A DNA stretch of 64,000 bases from Acidobacteriota bacterium. GTDB lineage: Bacteria; Acidobacteriota; UBA6911; RPQK01; JAJDTT01. The stretch lies in NCBI GenBank assembly GCA_028874215.1, contig JAPPLF010000025.1, positions 1 to 64,000 on the forward strand. The letters run 5' to 3'. The first letter of the stretch is position 1. Each line of letters opens with the position of its first letter. A program made the translations under genes and the position numbers. The notes beneath the pieces are model-generated. The model had not been told where the DNA came from, did not search any database, and saw only the letters and a program-made list of their open reading frames with translations. Shown here one piece after another: positions 17,380 to 26,150 of this stretch.

Positions 17380-19017
17380 TCAGTAGAGAACGCTCACCAG
17401 GATGTCCTTCAAGCGCGGCGCCGGGCCGGCCGGGACAAGAATGCGGAAGTGATTGTATCCCGTCTGCAATTGGGTGGGCGAGATGGAATAGCGGAGTTCG
17501 TCCTGGACCCTCTCCGCAGCTTCCAACCGATGACCATTCACTGATATCCGAACTGCCGTCCCCGGGTCCAGGTTTTCCAGTTGCACGCGTGCCTGCACGT
17601 TGGGACGGTTGCCGATGACCGCGTGGTTCAGCGACCGGTCGGCCAGGTACATGGGGACGGTGTAGGTCTTGTCCGGTTCCAGCAACAGTGGGGAAAGTGG
17701 AGAAACAGGCTTCTGCGCCTTGTATTGTTCGAAGTCGTGGATGTACCGCTTGAAGGATTCCCGTCCCACCGGGTCCAGGCTGTAGAGCTTGTCCAGCCTC
17801 TCCAGGCCATTCGGGTCTCCGAGTTCGCGGTATTTCCGGTCGTGGTCCTCGTCGGGAAAGAGATTGAAGAGGTAGATCCCGTCCGCCCCCTGTTTCCAGG
17901 CCGTCAGGGCCTGCGCCCGGAAGGACTCCAGTGATTCGCGTTCCTCTCCCATCATGGACCTGCGGATGCACGGATAGACGGGAACGCCGTAACGGTGAGC
18001 GAGCCGGATGGTCTCCTCCCAGGGCGCCAGAGCCACCTCGCCGATGATCACCAGATCGACCAGGTCTTCGCGGAGCCAGGTCACCAGGTCCAGACCCATG
18101 TCGTGGTTCAATTCGGGCGAGTCCATGACCCGGACTGCGATCAGCAGGGGCCGTCCCCGCTCCCGGGCCCGGGCGTCGGCCATCCTGCGGACGCGACGCA
18201 TCAGCCGGGTCATGGAATCCGTTTCTGCCGGCGTGACCGGTTCTCCCCAGGCGTAGGTCTTGAAATAGGGAGGATGGCGCCAAAAATCGAGTTCCAGGCC
18301 GTCCAGGTCGTAGTTGGAGGCCATCTCCTCCAACACCTGGAAGGTCATGTTCCGGATCGGCTTCCAACTGAAATCGGCGCCGGACCAGTAGCCGTAGGGC
18401 GGCGGCTTCCGGGAGGAACCGAAAAGAGTGCGAGAGTGTTTCCGCTTGAACTTGGAACCCAGGACCGAAAACCGGTCGCTGCTGTCGTGCACGTCGTTCA
18501 TGCGCAGGGTGGCGAAGATCTCGACTCCCTCTTTCCTGCAGTATTCCGTCACGATCTCCAACGGGTCCGTCCCCTGTTCGGCGAATTCGCCGACCGGGTT
18601 CCGAAATCCCTCTCTCGGGAGATCCCGAACCAGGAGCTCGGCGACTTCACTGCGATGGGTGTAGGCGCCGATGCTCTGGGTGGTGCAGTAGAAGATGGAG
18701 TCGACCTGGGTTCCCATGACGGGGATGGTGCGCCGCTCCAGTAGATTTTGCGGCGTGGCCGGCAGGTCCGAGGGAAAGAAGAGAGCATCGTCTCCGTCGT
18801 TGTTGAAGATGAGGCGCCGCTTGCGCCACCGGGCCTTGTGCCTGAGATCTTCGATCTCCCCAGCGCCGCAAACCGTGTCTTTTTCGGCAGGTTGTTCCAA
18901 TCCCGGCGACGAAGCCGCCGGAGAGCAACCCAGGATCGGAACCAGCAGCAGAGCCGCCGCGGCGATGCGGGGCCCAATATGAAGCAATCTCATGAGAACC
19001 GGGGTGAATTCTCTCAT
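17380..19017 (-). CDS. Lipoprotein with TIM-barrel glycosidase-like domain (GHL family)
   Basis: A 545-residue exported lipoprotein (lipobox ILGC, C31). A barrel-like catalytic region follows: LIFNNDGDDALFF, VEIFATLRMNDVHDSS, YDLDGLELDFWRHPPYF, LVDLVIIGEVALAPWEE and GADGIYLFNLF. A C-terminal beta domain comes last. The DGLELDFWRHP motif, with acidic residues at a strand end, fits a glycosidase-like active site. It is a paralog of 49611-51284, from the FNNDG...FFP opening to the C-terminal strands. I chose ATG 19017; ATG 18993 is possible, while the frame upstream to 19110 runs into the divergent promoter. It heads a three-gene operon and is divergent from the PQQ dehydrogenase (92-nt gap). 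Confidence 0.7.
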   Translation of the reverse strand: MREFTPVLMRLLHIGPRIAAAALLLVPILGCSPAASSPGLEQPAEKDTVCGAGEIEDLRHKARWRKRRLIFNNDGDDALFFPSDLPATPQNLLERRTIPVMGTQVDSIFYCTTQSIGAYTHRSEVAELLVRDLPREGFRNPVGEFAEQGTDPLEIVTEYCRKEGVEIFATLRMNDVHDSSDRFSVLGSKFKRKHSRTLFGSSRKPPPYGYWSGADFSWKPIRNMTFQVLEEMASNYDLDGLELDFWRHPPYFKTYAWGEPVTPAETDSMTRLMRRVRRMADARARERGRPLLIAVRVMDSPELNHDMGLDLVTWLREDLVDLVIIGEVALAPWEETIRLAHRYGVPVYPCIRRSMMGEERESLESFRAQALTAWKQGADGIYLFNLFPDEDHDRKYRELGDPNGLERLDKLYSLDPVGRESFKRYIHDFEQYKAQKPVSPLSPLLLEPDKTYTVPMYLADRSLNHAVIGNRPNVQARVQLENLDPGTAVRISVNGHRLEAAERVQDELRYSISPTQLQTGYNHFRILVPAGPAPRLKDILVSVLY

Positions 19018-19109
19018 TTTTGTGCGCCCCGGGACTACGGAATGAGTTTTGCGGCCGCAGTCGGTAGTAAACTGGGCGTGAAGACCACGGTACCCGGAGT
19101 CTGTTTGCA

Positions 19110-21281
19110 ATGAGAATATCCCCCGTTCTTCCGGTCCTGGTGGCCTGTTTGCTGCCGCAGGCCGGCTGCGGGCCGTCGAGCGAGGCGGACCCGTCCGACT
19201 GGCCGGTCTACCTGGGGGACGCCGCGGCCTCCCACTTTTCCCCGTTGGATCAGATCAACCGGAACAACGTGCACCGGCTCCGTGTCGCCTGGACCTACAA
19301 CACCGGGGACAAGTCCGAGTTCAGCCAGATCCAATGCAATCCCCTCGTCGTCGGGGGCCGCCTGTTCGCCACCTCGCCGCAGTTGAAGGCCTTCTGCCTG
19401 GATGCGGCGACGGGCCGGGAGATCTGGGTGTACGATCCGGTCGAGGAGGCGGGGCTCAGCACGCTGGGCGTGAATCGGGGCCTCGTCCACTGGGAACGCG
19501 GGTCCGAGGCGAGGATCTTCTATACCGCCGGAAATCTCCTCTTCGCCCTGGACGCCGCAACCGGGCTCCCGGTCCCCACCTTTGGGGACAATGGCCGAAT
19601 CGACCTGAGGTTCGGCTTGGGCCTGGAAGACCCGGAAAAGTTCTGGGTCGTCTCCACCTCGCCGCCGGCCCTGTTCCGGGACCTCCTCATTGTCGGCAGC
19701 CGGGTGGGGGAGGGTCCCGGAGCCGCGGCGCCCGGTCACATCCGTGCCTTCGACGCCCGCACCGGCCGGATCCGGTGGACCTTCCACACGATTCCCAGGC
19801 CGGGCCAGGAGGGATACGAGACCTGGCCGCCGGACGCCTGGACCTACGCCGGCGGCGCCAACTCCTGGGCGGGGATGACGGTCGACGAGAAGCGCGGAAT
19901 CGTCTTCGCCTCCACCGGATCGCCCTCCTTCGACTTCTGGGGCGGCGACCGGAAGGGGAAGAACCTCTACGGCGACTGCGTCCTGGCCATCGACGCCGTT
20001 ACGGGCAAGCTCCGGTGGCACTACCAGACCCTGCACCACGATCTCTGGGACCGGGACCTGCCCGCTCCTCCCAACCTGGTCACATTGGAGCGGGAGGGCA
20101 AGAGGATCGATGCCGTCGCCCAGGTCACCAAGTTGGGAGTCGTCTTCGTTTTGGACCGGGACACCGGCGAACCTCTGTATCCGGTGGAAGAGAGGCCGGT
20201 TCCCGCGTCGGATCTGGAAGGGGAGCAGGCGTGGCCCACGCAGCCGTTTCCCCTCAAGCCGCCCCCTTTCTCCCGCCTGTCCTTCACCGAGGCGGATGTC
20301 ACGGACCTCTCCCCCCGCGCCCGCCAGGCCGTGCTGGAACGCTATCGCCAGGTGCGGACGGGCCACATCTTCGAGCCCCCCAGCACGCAGGGGACGCTGG
20401 TCTTTCCCGGGTTCAACGGCGGCGCCGAATGGGGCGGCGCGGCCTTCGACGCCTCCAGCGGCCGGTTGTACGTCAACTCCAGCGAGATCCCGTGGATTCT
20501 GACCATGATCCCGACCAAGGATCGCCAGCTTCCGGAGCCGTCGGTTGGATCCCGCGTCTACCAGGTCCACTGCGCCGGCTGCCATGGGGACCGCCGGCAA
20601 GGGAGTCCGCGCGGCAACAGTCCACCCCTCCCCTTGGAGCAGGTCTATCCGCGAAAGGAGACCCGGGACCTGATACGGCTGGGAATCGGCCGGATGGACG
20701 CCATGCCCCAGCTCAATGACTCGGAGCTGGATGCGGTGGTCGATTTTCTCGCCGGCGCCGATGCCGACAACGTCCCGCCCTGGGCCGTTACGGAAGGCGA
20801 GGTTCCCTACACTTTCTCCGGATACAATCATTTCCTGGATCCCGACGGATACCCGGCCATCAAGCCTCCGTGGGGCCAGTTGACGGCCATCGATCTCAAC
20901 GCGGGGACCATTGCCTGGCAGGTGACGCTGGGCCTGTACGACGAACTGATGGAGCGTGGGATTCCACCCACTGGAACCGAGAATTTCGGCGGTCCCGTGG
21001 TCACCGCCGGCGGCCTGCTCTTCATCGGAGCCACCGCCGACGAGCGGTTCCGGGCGTTCGACACCGATAGTGGAGGGATCGTCTGGGAGACCCGGCTTCC
21101 GGCAGGGGGCTACGCCACTCCCGCCACCTACGCGATTCGGGGCCGGCAGTACGTGGTCATTGCCGCCGGTGGAGGAAAAATGGGCACCCCAGCCGGAGAT
21201 GCCTACGTGGCCTTCGCGCTGCCCGAGGCAACCGAAACCCGCAAGCGGGCTAGCGGCGGACCAGCCTCACGAAACCCTTGA
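19110..21281 (+). CDS. PQQ-dependent dehydrogenase with inserted cytochrome c domain
   Basis: A 723-residue periplasmic quinoprotein, probably a lipoprotein (QAGC, C20). Propeller tryptophan-docking motifs recur (DAATGREIWVYDP, DARTGRIRWTFHTIP, DAVTGKLRWHYQTLHHDLWDRDLPAPP). A heme c module at about residues 480-550 (C488-A-G-C491-H492, candidate ligand M529 or M532) interrupts the propeller. The last blades follow it (GQLTAIDLNAGTIAWQV, GGPVVTAGGLLFIGATAD, YVVIAAGGG). It should oxidise an alcohol or sugar and pass electrons through the built-in heme. Its 3' end overlaps the convergent rlpA gene by 32 nt. Confidence 0.88.
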   Translation: MRISPVLPVLVACLLPQAGCGPSSEADPSDWPVYLGDAAASHFSPLDQINRNNVHRLRVAWTYNTGDKSEFSQIQCNPLVVGGRLFATSPQLKAFCLDAATGREIWVYDPVEEAGLSTLGVNRGLVHWERGSEARIFYTAGNLLFALDAATGLPVPTFGDNGRIDLRFGLGLEDPEKFWVVSTSPPALFRDLLIVGSRVGEGPGAAAPGHIRAFDARTGRIRWTFHTIPRPGQEGYETWPPDAWTYAGGANSWAGMTVDEKRGIVFASTGSPSFDFWGGDRKGKNLYGDCVLAIDAVTGKLRWHYQTLHHDLWDRDLPAPPNLVTLEREGKRIDAVAQVTKLGVVFVLDRDTGEPLYPVEERPVPASDLEGEQAWPTQPFPLKPPPFSRLSFTEADVTDLSPRARQAVLERYRQVRTGHIFEPPSTQGTLVFPGFNGGAEWGGAAFDASSGRLYVNSSEIPWILTMIPTKDRQLPEPSVGSRVYQVHCAGCHGDRRQGSPRGNSPPLPLEQVYPRKETRDLIRLGIGRMDAMPQLNDSELDAVVDFLAGADADNVPPWAVTEGEVPYTFSGYNHFLDPDGYPAIKPPWGQLTAIDLNAGTIAWQVTLGLYDELMERGIPPTGTENFGGPVVTAGGLLFIGATADERFRAFDTDSGGIVWETRLPAGGYATPATYAIRGRQYVVIAAGGGKMGTPAGDAYVAFALPEATETRKRASGGPASRNP

Positions 21282-22014
21282 AGCCTTGTCCCTTGAGTTT
21301 TCTCAGGCGCTTGTTCGCCGCCTCTTTCGTTCCGCCCGCAACGACGACCCGGTAGAGTTTCGAACTCCCGCGCCGAAACGGCCTCACCTCGACGCGGTGC
21401 CCCTTCTGCTTGGCGGCCCAGGCCAGAGTCTTCGCGTTCGCTTCAATCTTGAAGACTCCGATCTGAATTTCGTACGCACCCCTCGCCGGTGCGGGTCTCG
21501 ACTCGGCGGTGCGGCTACTCCGTTTCGGGCGTTTTCGCTTTCCACCGGGACCGTCGATGACGGTGAGGCGGACTCGAACCGTGCCCGCTCCGATCATCTG
21601 GATCTCCGACGCGGCGGCTCTGGAAAGATCGATGATGTACCGGGCGGTAAACGGCCCCCGGTCGTTGATCCGGACCTGTGTGGACCTTCCGTTCCGGAGA
21701 TTCCGGACGTTGACCCAGGTGCCGAACGGCAGCCGCGTATGGGCGGCGGTCATCTTGTTCATGTCGTAGGTCTCGCCGTTGCTGGTCTGGCGCCCGTGGT
21801 AGGGATGCCCGTACCAACTGGCGATGCCGACCTCGGACCACCCTCTCTTGGCTTCCACGGGCGGCGGGAGCTTGATTTTCTTGCGCCCGCCGCACCCACT
21901 GAGGGCGACAACGGCCGCCAGCAGAGCGCAGAGCCGGACGCCCGGAATCGCCGGTTTCCGTCGGAGAGTTCCTGGTGGTGGCGAGGTTCGGCCCGGTGCG
22001 TGCTGTGTTACCAT
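21250..22014 (-). CDS. rlpA: Septal-ring lytic transglycosylase RlpA with SPOR domain
   Basis: A 254-residue envelope lipoprotein (lipobox ALSGC, C41, after an arginine-rich N-region). The double-psi beta-barrel is complete: GIASWYGHPYHGRQTSNGE, AAHTRLPFGTWVNVRNL and VRINDRGPF with the catalytic aspartate candidate. The C-terminal 80 residues form a SPOR domain (YEIQIGVFKIEANAKTLAWAAKQKG...YRVVVAGGTKEAANKRLRKLKGQGFKGFV) that targets denuded septal glycan. RlpA cleaves such glycan during daughter-cell separation. ATG 22014 is chosen because it precedes a normal signal sequence. The gene overlaps the PQQ dehydrogenase tail and is divergent from the YbdK-type gene. Confidence 0.9.
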   Translation of the reverse strand: MVTQHAPGRTSPPPGTLRRKPAIPGVRLCALLAAVVALSGCGGRKKIKLPPPVEAKRGWSEVGIASWYGHPYHGRQTSNGETYDMNKMTAAHTRLPFGTWVNVRNLRNGRSTQVRINDRGPFTARYIIDLSRAAASEIQMIGAGTVRVRLTVIDGPGGKRKRPKRSSRTAESRPAPARGAYEIQIGVFKIEANAKTLAWAAKQKGHRVEVRPFRRGSSKLYRVVVAGGTKEAANKRLRKLKGQGFKGFVRLVRR

Positions 22015-22239
22015 TCTTTTCTTCGTGCTGGAGCAGATGCCGCTGGTCGATGACCTCAATGGACGTTGGGGGTCGGAAATCGCCGGATCGACGATTTGCC
22101 CGCCTCGCAACCTGCCGGTGACTCGGCCCGCCGGAACCACTCCAGTTCCGGAACCGGTGAGACACATGCTGAATTCGAGAGAAATCTACTGGACGACCCC
22201 GACGTTCGGGACCCCTCTTCCGGTCGCCAGGGTCCCAGG

Positions 22240-23397
22240 ATGAACCGGGTGAGCAAGGACCTGGAAATCACGCTCGGGATCGAGGAGGAATTTTTTCTCG
22301 TCGACCCCGAGACCCGAGACCTGGTTGCCGATCCCGATCCGGCCATCTACGACGCCTGCGAGCGGAATCGAGGGCCGCACAAGGTGGTGACCGAGTTCCT
22401 CCGCTCCCAGATCGAGACCAACACCCGGGTCTGCGCTTCCGTCGCAGAAGTCCGTGAGGCGTTGGTGGAGACCCGGCGCCTGGTGATCGAGGCGGCGTCG
22501 CAGCACGGCGCGGCGGTGCTGGCCGCGTCCACCCACCCCTTCGCGTCGTGGACGGCTCAGATGCCCACGCCCAAGAAAAGGTACGAGCGATTCGAGGTCA
22601 CCTTCCAGGAGGCCGTGCGGCGGCTGCTCATCGGCGGCATGCACATTCACGCCGGCTTCGGCGATCCGGAGGAGCGGATCTGCGTCATGACCGCAATTCG
22701 CCAGTACCTGCCCCTGCTCCATGCGCTGTCCACGTCGTCCCCGTTCAACGCGGGAAATCTCACCGGATTGAAGTCGTATCGGCTCAGTCTGTTCGGCGTG
22801 CTCCCACGCACCAGCCTGCCCGGCCCCCTGTATTCCCGGGAGGAATACGATCAGCTCGTGGAGGACTACAAGCGCCTGCATTTCATCGAGGGCGCCAATG
22901 AGCTGTGGTGGGACATCCGGCCCGCCGACCTCCATCCCACGGTGGAGATGCGCATCTGCGACGTCTGTCCGCTCATCGACGATGCGGTCGGCATCGCGGC
23001 GCTCTACGCGTCGTTGATCCGGTGGCTGCTGCGGCAGCATCGAGCCGGCGCCCTGCCTCCGGAGCCGCGCACCGAGATCATTGCCGAGAATCGCTGGCTG
23101 GCGCAGCGCTACGGAGCCTTCGCGTTTCTCGGGGACACCCGCCATGGCGGACGCATGGACATCAATGACTACGCCCTGGGCCTGCTGGAGGAACTGGACG
23201 GCGACGCCGGCGCCCTCGGCTGCCGGGAGGAGTTGAGCCGCGTGTCCTCCATCATCCGTGAAGGCAGCGGCGCCGACCGGCAACTCGACCACTACCGCCT
23301 GGCTCGTCTGGAGGGGGCCACCAAGATGGAAGCCTTGCGTTCGGTGGTCGATCTGGTGATCGCCGAAACCGGCCAAGGCGTCGACGCGGACATTTGA
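22240..23397 (+). CDS. Carboxylate-amine ligase, YbdK / glutamate-cysteine ligase 2 family
   Basis: A 385-residue ATP-grasp-like ligase of the GCS2 family. Family signatures are LGIEEEFFLVDPETRDL at the N-terminus, GGMHIHAGFGDPEERI, the LSTSSPFNAGNLTGLKSYR segment and ELWWDIRPADLHPTVEMRICDVCP. E. coli YbdK has weak glutamate-cysteine ligase activity and its physiological role is unclear. The same caution applies here. ATG 22240 is chosen at the conserved N-terminus; the frame is open further upstream but reads low-complexity sequence opposite rlpA. The 3' end converges on an SDR gene 32 nt away. Confidence 0.88.
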   Translation: MNRVSKDLEITLGIEEEFFLVDPETRDLVADPDPAIYDACERNRGPHKVVTEFLRSQIETNTRVCASVAEVREALVETRRLVIEAASQHGAAVLAASTHPFASWTAQMPTPKKRYERFEVTFQEAVRRLLIGGMHIHAGFGDPEERICVMTAIRQYLPLLHALSTSSPFNAGNLTGLKSYRLSLFGVLPRTSLPGPLYSREEYDQLVEDYKRLHFIEGANELWWDIRPADLHPTVEMRICDVCPLIDDAVGIAALYASLIRWLLRQHRAGALPPEPRTEIIAENRWLAQRYGAFAFLGDTRHGGRMDINDYALGLLEELDGDAGALGCREELSRVSSIIREGSGADRQLDHYRLARLEGATKMEALRSVVDLVIAETGQGVDADI

Positions 23398-23429
23398 CGG
23401 CGTCTGCCGGCCAGGGTCCGCCGAGCGCG

Positions 23430-24188
23430 TCAGCCGCGGCCGACGAGGGGCATCTTGGTCGCCATCACGGTCATGAACTGGACGTTGGCCTCCAGCGGCA
23501 GGTCGGCCATGTAGACCACCGCGTTGGCGATGTCCTCCACATCCATGTAGGGCTCGACCATGACCGTCCCGTGCGCCTGCGGGAGTCCCTTCTCCGCCCT
23601 GCGGGTCATTTTCGTCAGCGCGTTCCCGATGTCGATCTGGCCGCAGGCGATGTTGTATTTTCGGCCGTCCAGGGAAGTGGACCGGGTCAGGCCGGTGATG
23701 GCGTGCTTGGTGGAGGTGTAGGGCGCCGAATTGACGCGGGGCACCTGGGCCGAGACCGACCCGTTGTTGATAATCCGCCCGCCCATGGGGTCCTGGCTCT
23801 TCATCATGCGGAATGCTTCCCGGGTGCAGAGGAAGGAGCCGGTCAGGTTGACATCGACCACGGCCTGCCACTGTTGGTAGGTCAGATCCTCCAGCAGAAC
23901 CGCGGGAGCCGGGATTCCGGCGTTGTTGAAGAGGAGATCGAGCCGGCCGAAAGTTTCCCGGGTTCGCGAAAAGAGGTTCGAGACCGCTTCCGGGTCGCCG
24001 ACGTCGGTGGAGACCGCCAGGGTTCGCGAGCCGCCGGTTTCCGCCAGGCGGGCCGTTTCTTCCAAGGCGTCGAGCCGCCTTCCCGCCAGAACCACACTGT
24101 ATCCGATACGTAGCAGAGCCCAGGTGGAGTGCCGGCCGATTCCCGATCCGGCGCCCGTGACGACGGCGATCTTTCCTTCGTTCTTCAT
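23430..24188 (-). CDS. SDR-family oxidoreductase
   Basis: A 252-residue classical short-chain dehydrogenase: TGAGSGIG cofactor loop at 11-18, NNAG at 88-91, catalytic S144, Y157 and K161. The C-terminal part ([12 protein letters not shown] in place of the usual PG-motif, then [17 protein letters not shown]) matches the group that regularly lists a glutamine-isoleucine-aspartate motif. It is the last gene of an operon with three PhyH dioxygenases upstream (82-nt gap), so it may oxidise the hydroxylated product of one of them. Substrate unproven. Confidence 0.88.
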   Translation of the reverse strand: MKNEGKIAVVTGAGSGIGRHSTWALLRIGYSVVLAGRRLDALEETARLAETGGSRTLAVSTDVGDPEAVSNLFSRTRETFGRLDLLFNNAGIPAPAVLLEDLTYQQWQAVVDVNLTGSFLCTREAFRMMKSQDPMGGRIINNGSVSAQVPRVNSAPYTSTKHAITGLTRSTSLDGRKYNIACGQIDIGNALTKMTRRAEKGLPQAHGTVMVEPYMDVEDIANAVVYMADLPLEANVQFMTVMATKMPLVGRG

Positions 24189-24270
24189 GGTCCAGGTCCT
24201 TTTTGTCTGGGGAATATCCCTTGTTCGTCCGGGTGGAGAAGGCCGGCGGCACTCCCCCGGTGATCCCGAA

Positions 24271-25143
24271 TCAACCCCAACGTTCGGGCGAGATGCCAGT
24301 GGCCTCCCTCGCCATGTTGTCCGGGCGGTTCGGCAGATCGAATTCGATGTTCCGCGTGTTGAGGCTCCCGAAATACTTGCGGACGGCCGGAGGGAGACCG
24401 GCCACCTTTTCCGGATCGCGCTCCGGAACGTCGTCGATGGGCCCCGCCCAAGTGGGGCGGTAGGCGATGGCCAGCATGCGGCGAACCCGGTCGCTGTAGT
24501 TGGGAAAGTTGGCGTGAAACACTTTCTGGTTGATGATCACCGCCGAGCCGGCGCGGCAGGTCACCATCACCTCGGCACTGTGGGACAGGTAGCGGTTGTA
24601 GGGGTTGGCGTCGCGATGCAGCGACAAATGAGAGCGTGGGATCACCTTGAATGGGGAACACTCCGGGGTCAGGTCGTCCAGGTAGTAGAGGACGCGGACC
24701 AGGCACGGCGAGCTGGCCTGGACCCCGAATATCTTGGAGCCGTAGGGCTGGGAATCGGTATGAATGGCGATTCCCGGGTGGCCGGGCCTGGACTCGGCAT
24801 ATTGGCAGGAGGTGCAGATCAACTCGTCTCCGAAGAGCTCTCTGACGAACTCCACCGTGGCCGGCAGGCCGATCACCGAGGTGGCCCGGGGCGAGTCGGT
24901 CCACTGGAGATCGGGGCAACCCCGCTGATGGGGGCTGTAATCGACTGCCGTGGTGGGCACCCTGGAGGTTTCCTCCCGGATCTCCTCCATCAGTTCCTTG
25001 CTCAGCAGATCCGGAATGACGACGAAACCCTCCAACTCGATGGACCGAAACTGTTCGGCCCGGGTCAACCCGTACCAATGGCTTTCCGGGATCCGGTTCG
25101 CCCGCTCCAGACTGTCTCGACTGTTGGTGAATGAAGTGTCCAT
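24271..25143 (-). CDS. Phytanoyl-CoA dioxygenase family protein (PhyH copy A)
   Basis: A 290-residue Fe(II)/2-oxoglutarate dioxygenase. Metal ligands are H128-T-D130 and H210 (KVFHANFP). The arginine for 2-oxoglutarate is likely in [10 protein letters not shown] (221-229). Copies B and C start with the same MDTSFTNSR and align without gaps except at the C-terminus. The chief differences sit just after the HTD motif (SKIFGVQ here, NQSSGVL in B), near the expected substrate pocket. The family hydroxylates small organic acids and natural products; here the substrate is unknown. It is third in the operon C-B-A-SDR. Confidence 0.9.
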   Translation of the reverse strand: MDTSFTNSRDSLERANRIPESHWYGLTRAEQFRSIELEGFVVIPDLLSKELMEEIREETSRVPTTAVDYSPHQRGCPDLQWTDSPRATSVIGLPATVEFVRELFGDELICTSCQYAESRPGHPGIAIHTDSQPYGSKIFGVQASSPCLVRVLYYLDDLTPECSPFKVIPRSHLSLHRDANPYNRYLSHSAEVMVTCRAGSAVIINQKVFHANFPNYSDRVRRMLAIAYRPTWAGPIDDVPERDPEKVAGLPPAVRKYFGSLNTRNIEFDLPNRPDNMAREATGISPERWG

Positions 25144-25212
25144 TTCTCTAACTATCCTCTCTTCGTTCTTCCCGGCCTGATTCTATAGCTGTCGGGGCAA
25201 GTCCGGTACATT

Positions 25213-26127
25213 TCACGCGAAAAACCGCGGCGTCCCGCGCCCAAAGCCCTGGTCGGCCCCCCAGCGCCGGGGCGAAATGCCCGGGGCAGCTCTGGCCATG
25301 TTGTCCGGACGGTTCGGAAAATCGAACCTGATCTTCCTGGTGTTGAGGCTCCTGAAGTATTTGCGGACGGCCGCGGGGAGGCCGGACACCTTGTCCGGGT
25401 CGCGTTCGGGAACCACGTCGATGGGACCCGCCCAAGCGGGCCGGTAGGCGATGGCCAGCATGCGGCGGATCCGGTCGCTGTGGTTGGGGAAATTGCCGTG
25501 AAACACCTTCTGGTTGATGATCACCGCCGAGCCGGCGCGGCAGGTCACCATCAGCTCATGGCCGTGGGAAAGGTAGCGGTTGTAGGGGTTGGCGTCGCTG
25601 TGCAGCGACACGTGGGAGCGCGGAATCACCTTGAAGGGGGAGCACTCCGGAGTCAGGTCGTCCAGGTAGTAGAGGACGCGGACCAGGCAGGGCGAACTGG
25701 TCAGGACTCCGGACGACTGGTTCCCGTAGGGCTGGGCATCGGTGTGAATGGAGATTCCCGGGTGGCCCGGCCTGGATTCGGCGTAAGTGCACGAGGTGCA
25801 GATCAGTTCGTCGCCCAAGAGCTCTTCCAGGAGTTCGACCGCGGCCGGCAGCGCGACGACCGAGGTGGCGTGTGGTGAGTCGGTCCACTGCACATCGGGA
25901 AAGTACCGTTGATGCTCGCTGTAGTCGACCGCCGTCGTGGGGAGCCTGGAAGTCTCCTCGCGGATCTCCTCCACCAGTTCCTTGCTCAGCAGATCAGGAA
26001 TGACGACGAAACCCTCCAGCTCGATGGAACGAAACTGCCCGGCCCGGGTCAGACCGGTCCAATGGCTCTCCCGGACGCGTTTCGCCCGCTCCAGGCTTTC
26101 CCGGCTGTTGGTGAAAGAGGTGTCCAT
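25213..26127 (-). CDS. Phytanoyl-CoA dioxygenase family protein (PhyH copy B)
   Basis: A 304-residue tandem duplicate of copies A and C. HTD and the distal HGNFP histidine are intact, so it should be active. It differs from the others after the metal motif (HTDAQPYGNQSSGVLTS). It also carries a 14-residue C-terminal tail (ADQGFGRGTPRFFA) beyond the point where A and C stop, as if the original stop codon was lost. ATG 26127 is the start shared by all three; the open frame continues upstream into copy C but is not coding there. It lies 23 nt after copy C and 69 nt before copy A. Confidence 0.9.
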   Translation of the reverse strand: MDTSFTNSRESLERAKRVRESHWTGLTRAGQFRSIELEGFVVIPDLLSKELVEEIREETSRLPTTAVDYSEHQRYFPDVQWTDSPHATSVVALPAAVELLEELLGDELICTSCTYAESRPGHPGISIHTDAQPYGNQSSGVLTSSPCLVRVLYYLDDLTPECSPFKVIPRSHVSLHSDANPYNRYLSHGHELMVTCRAGSAVIINQKVFHGNFPNHSDRIRRMLAIAYRPAWAGPIDVVPERDPDKVSGLPAAVRKYFRSLNTRKIRFDFPNRPDNMARAAPGISPRRWGADQGFGRGTPRFFA

Positions 26128-26150
26128 TGCTCTACGAGTCCTGACTCGGA

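Noticed and set aside
24185-25078. Second minus-strand frame overlapping PhyH copy A
   Set aside because: Arg/Pro/Gly-rich shadow in another frame; the PhyH frame has the metal-binding motif.
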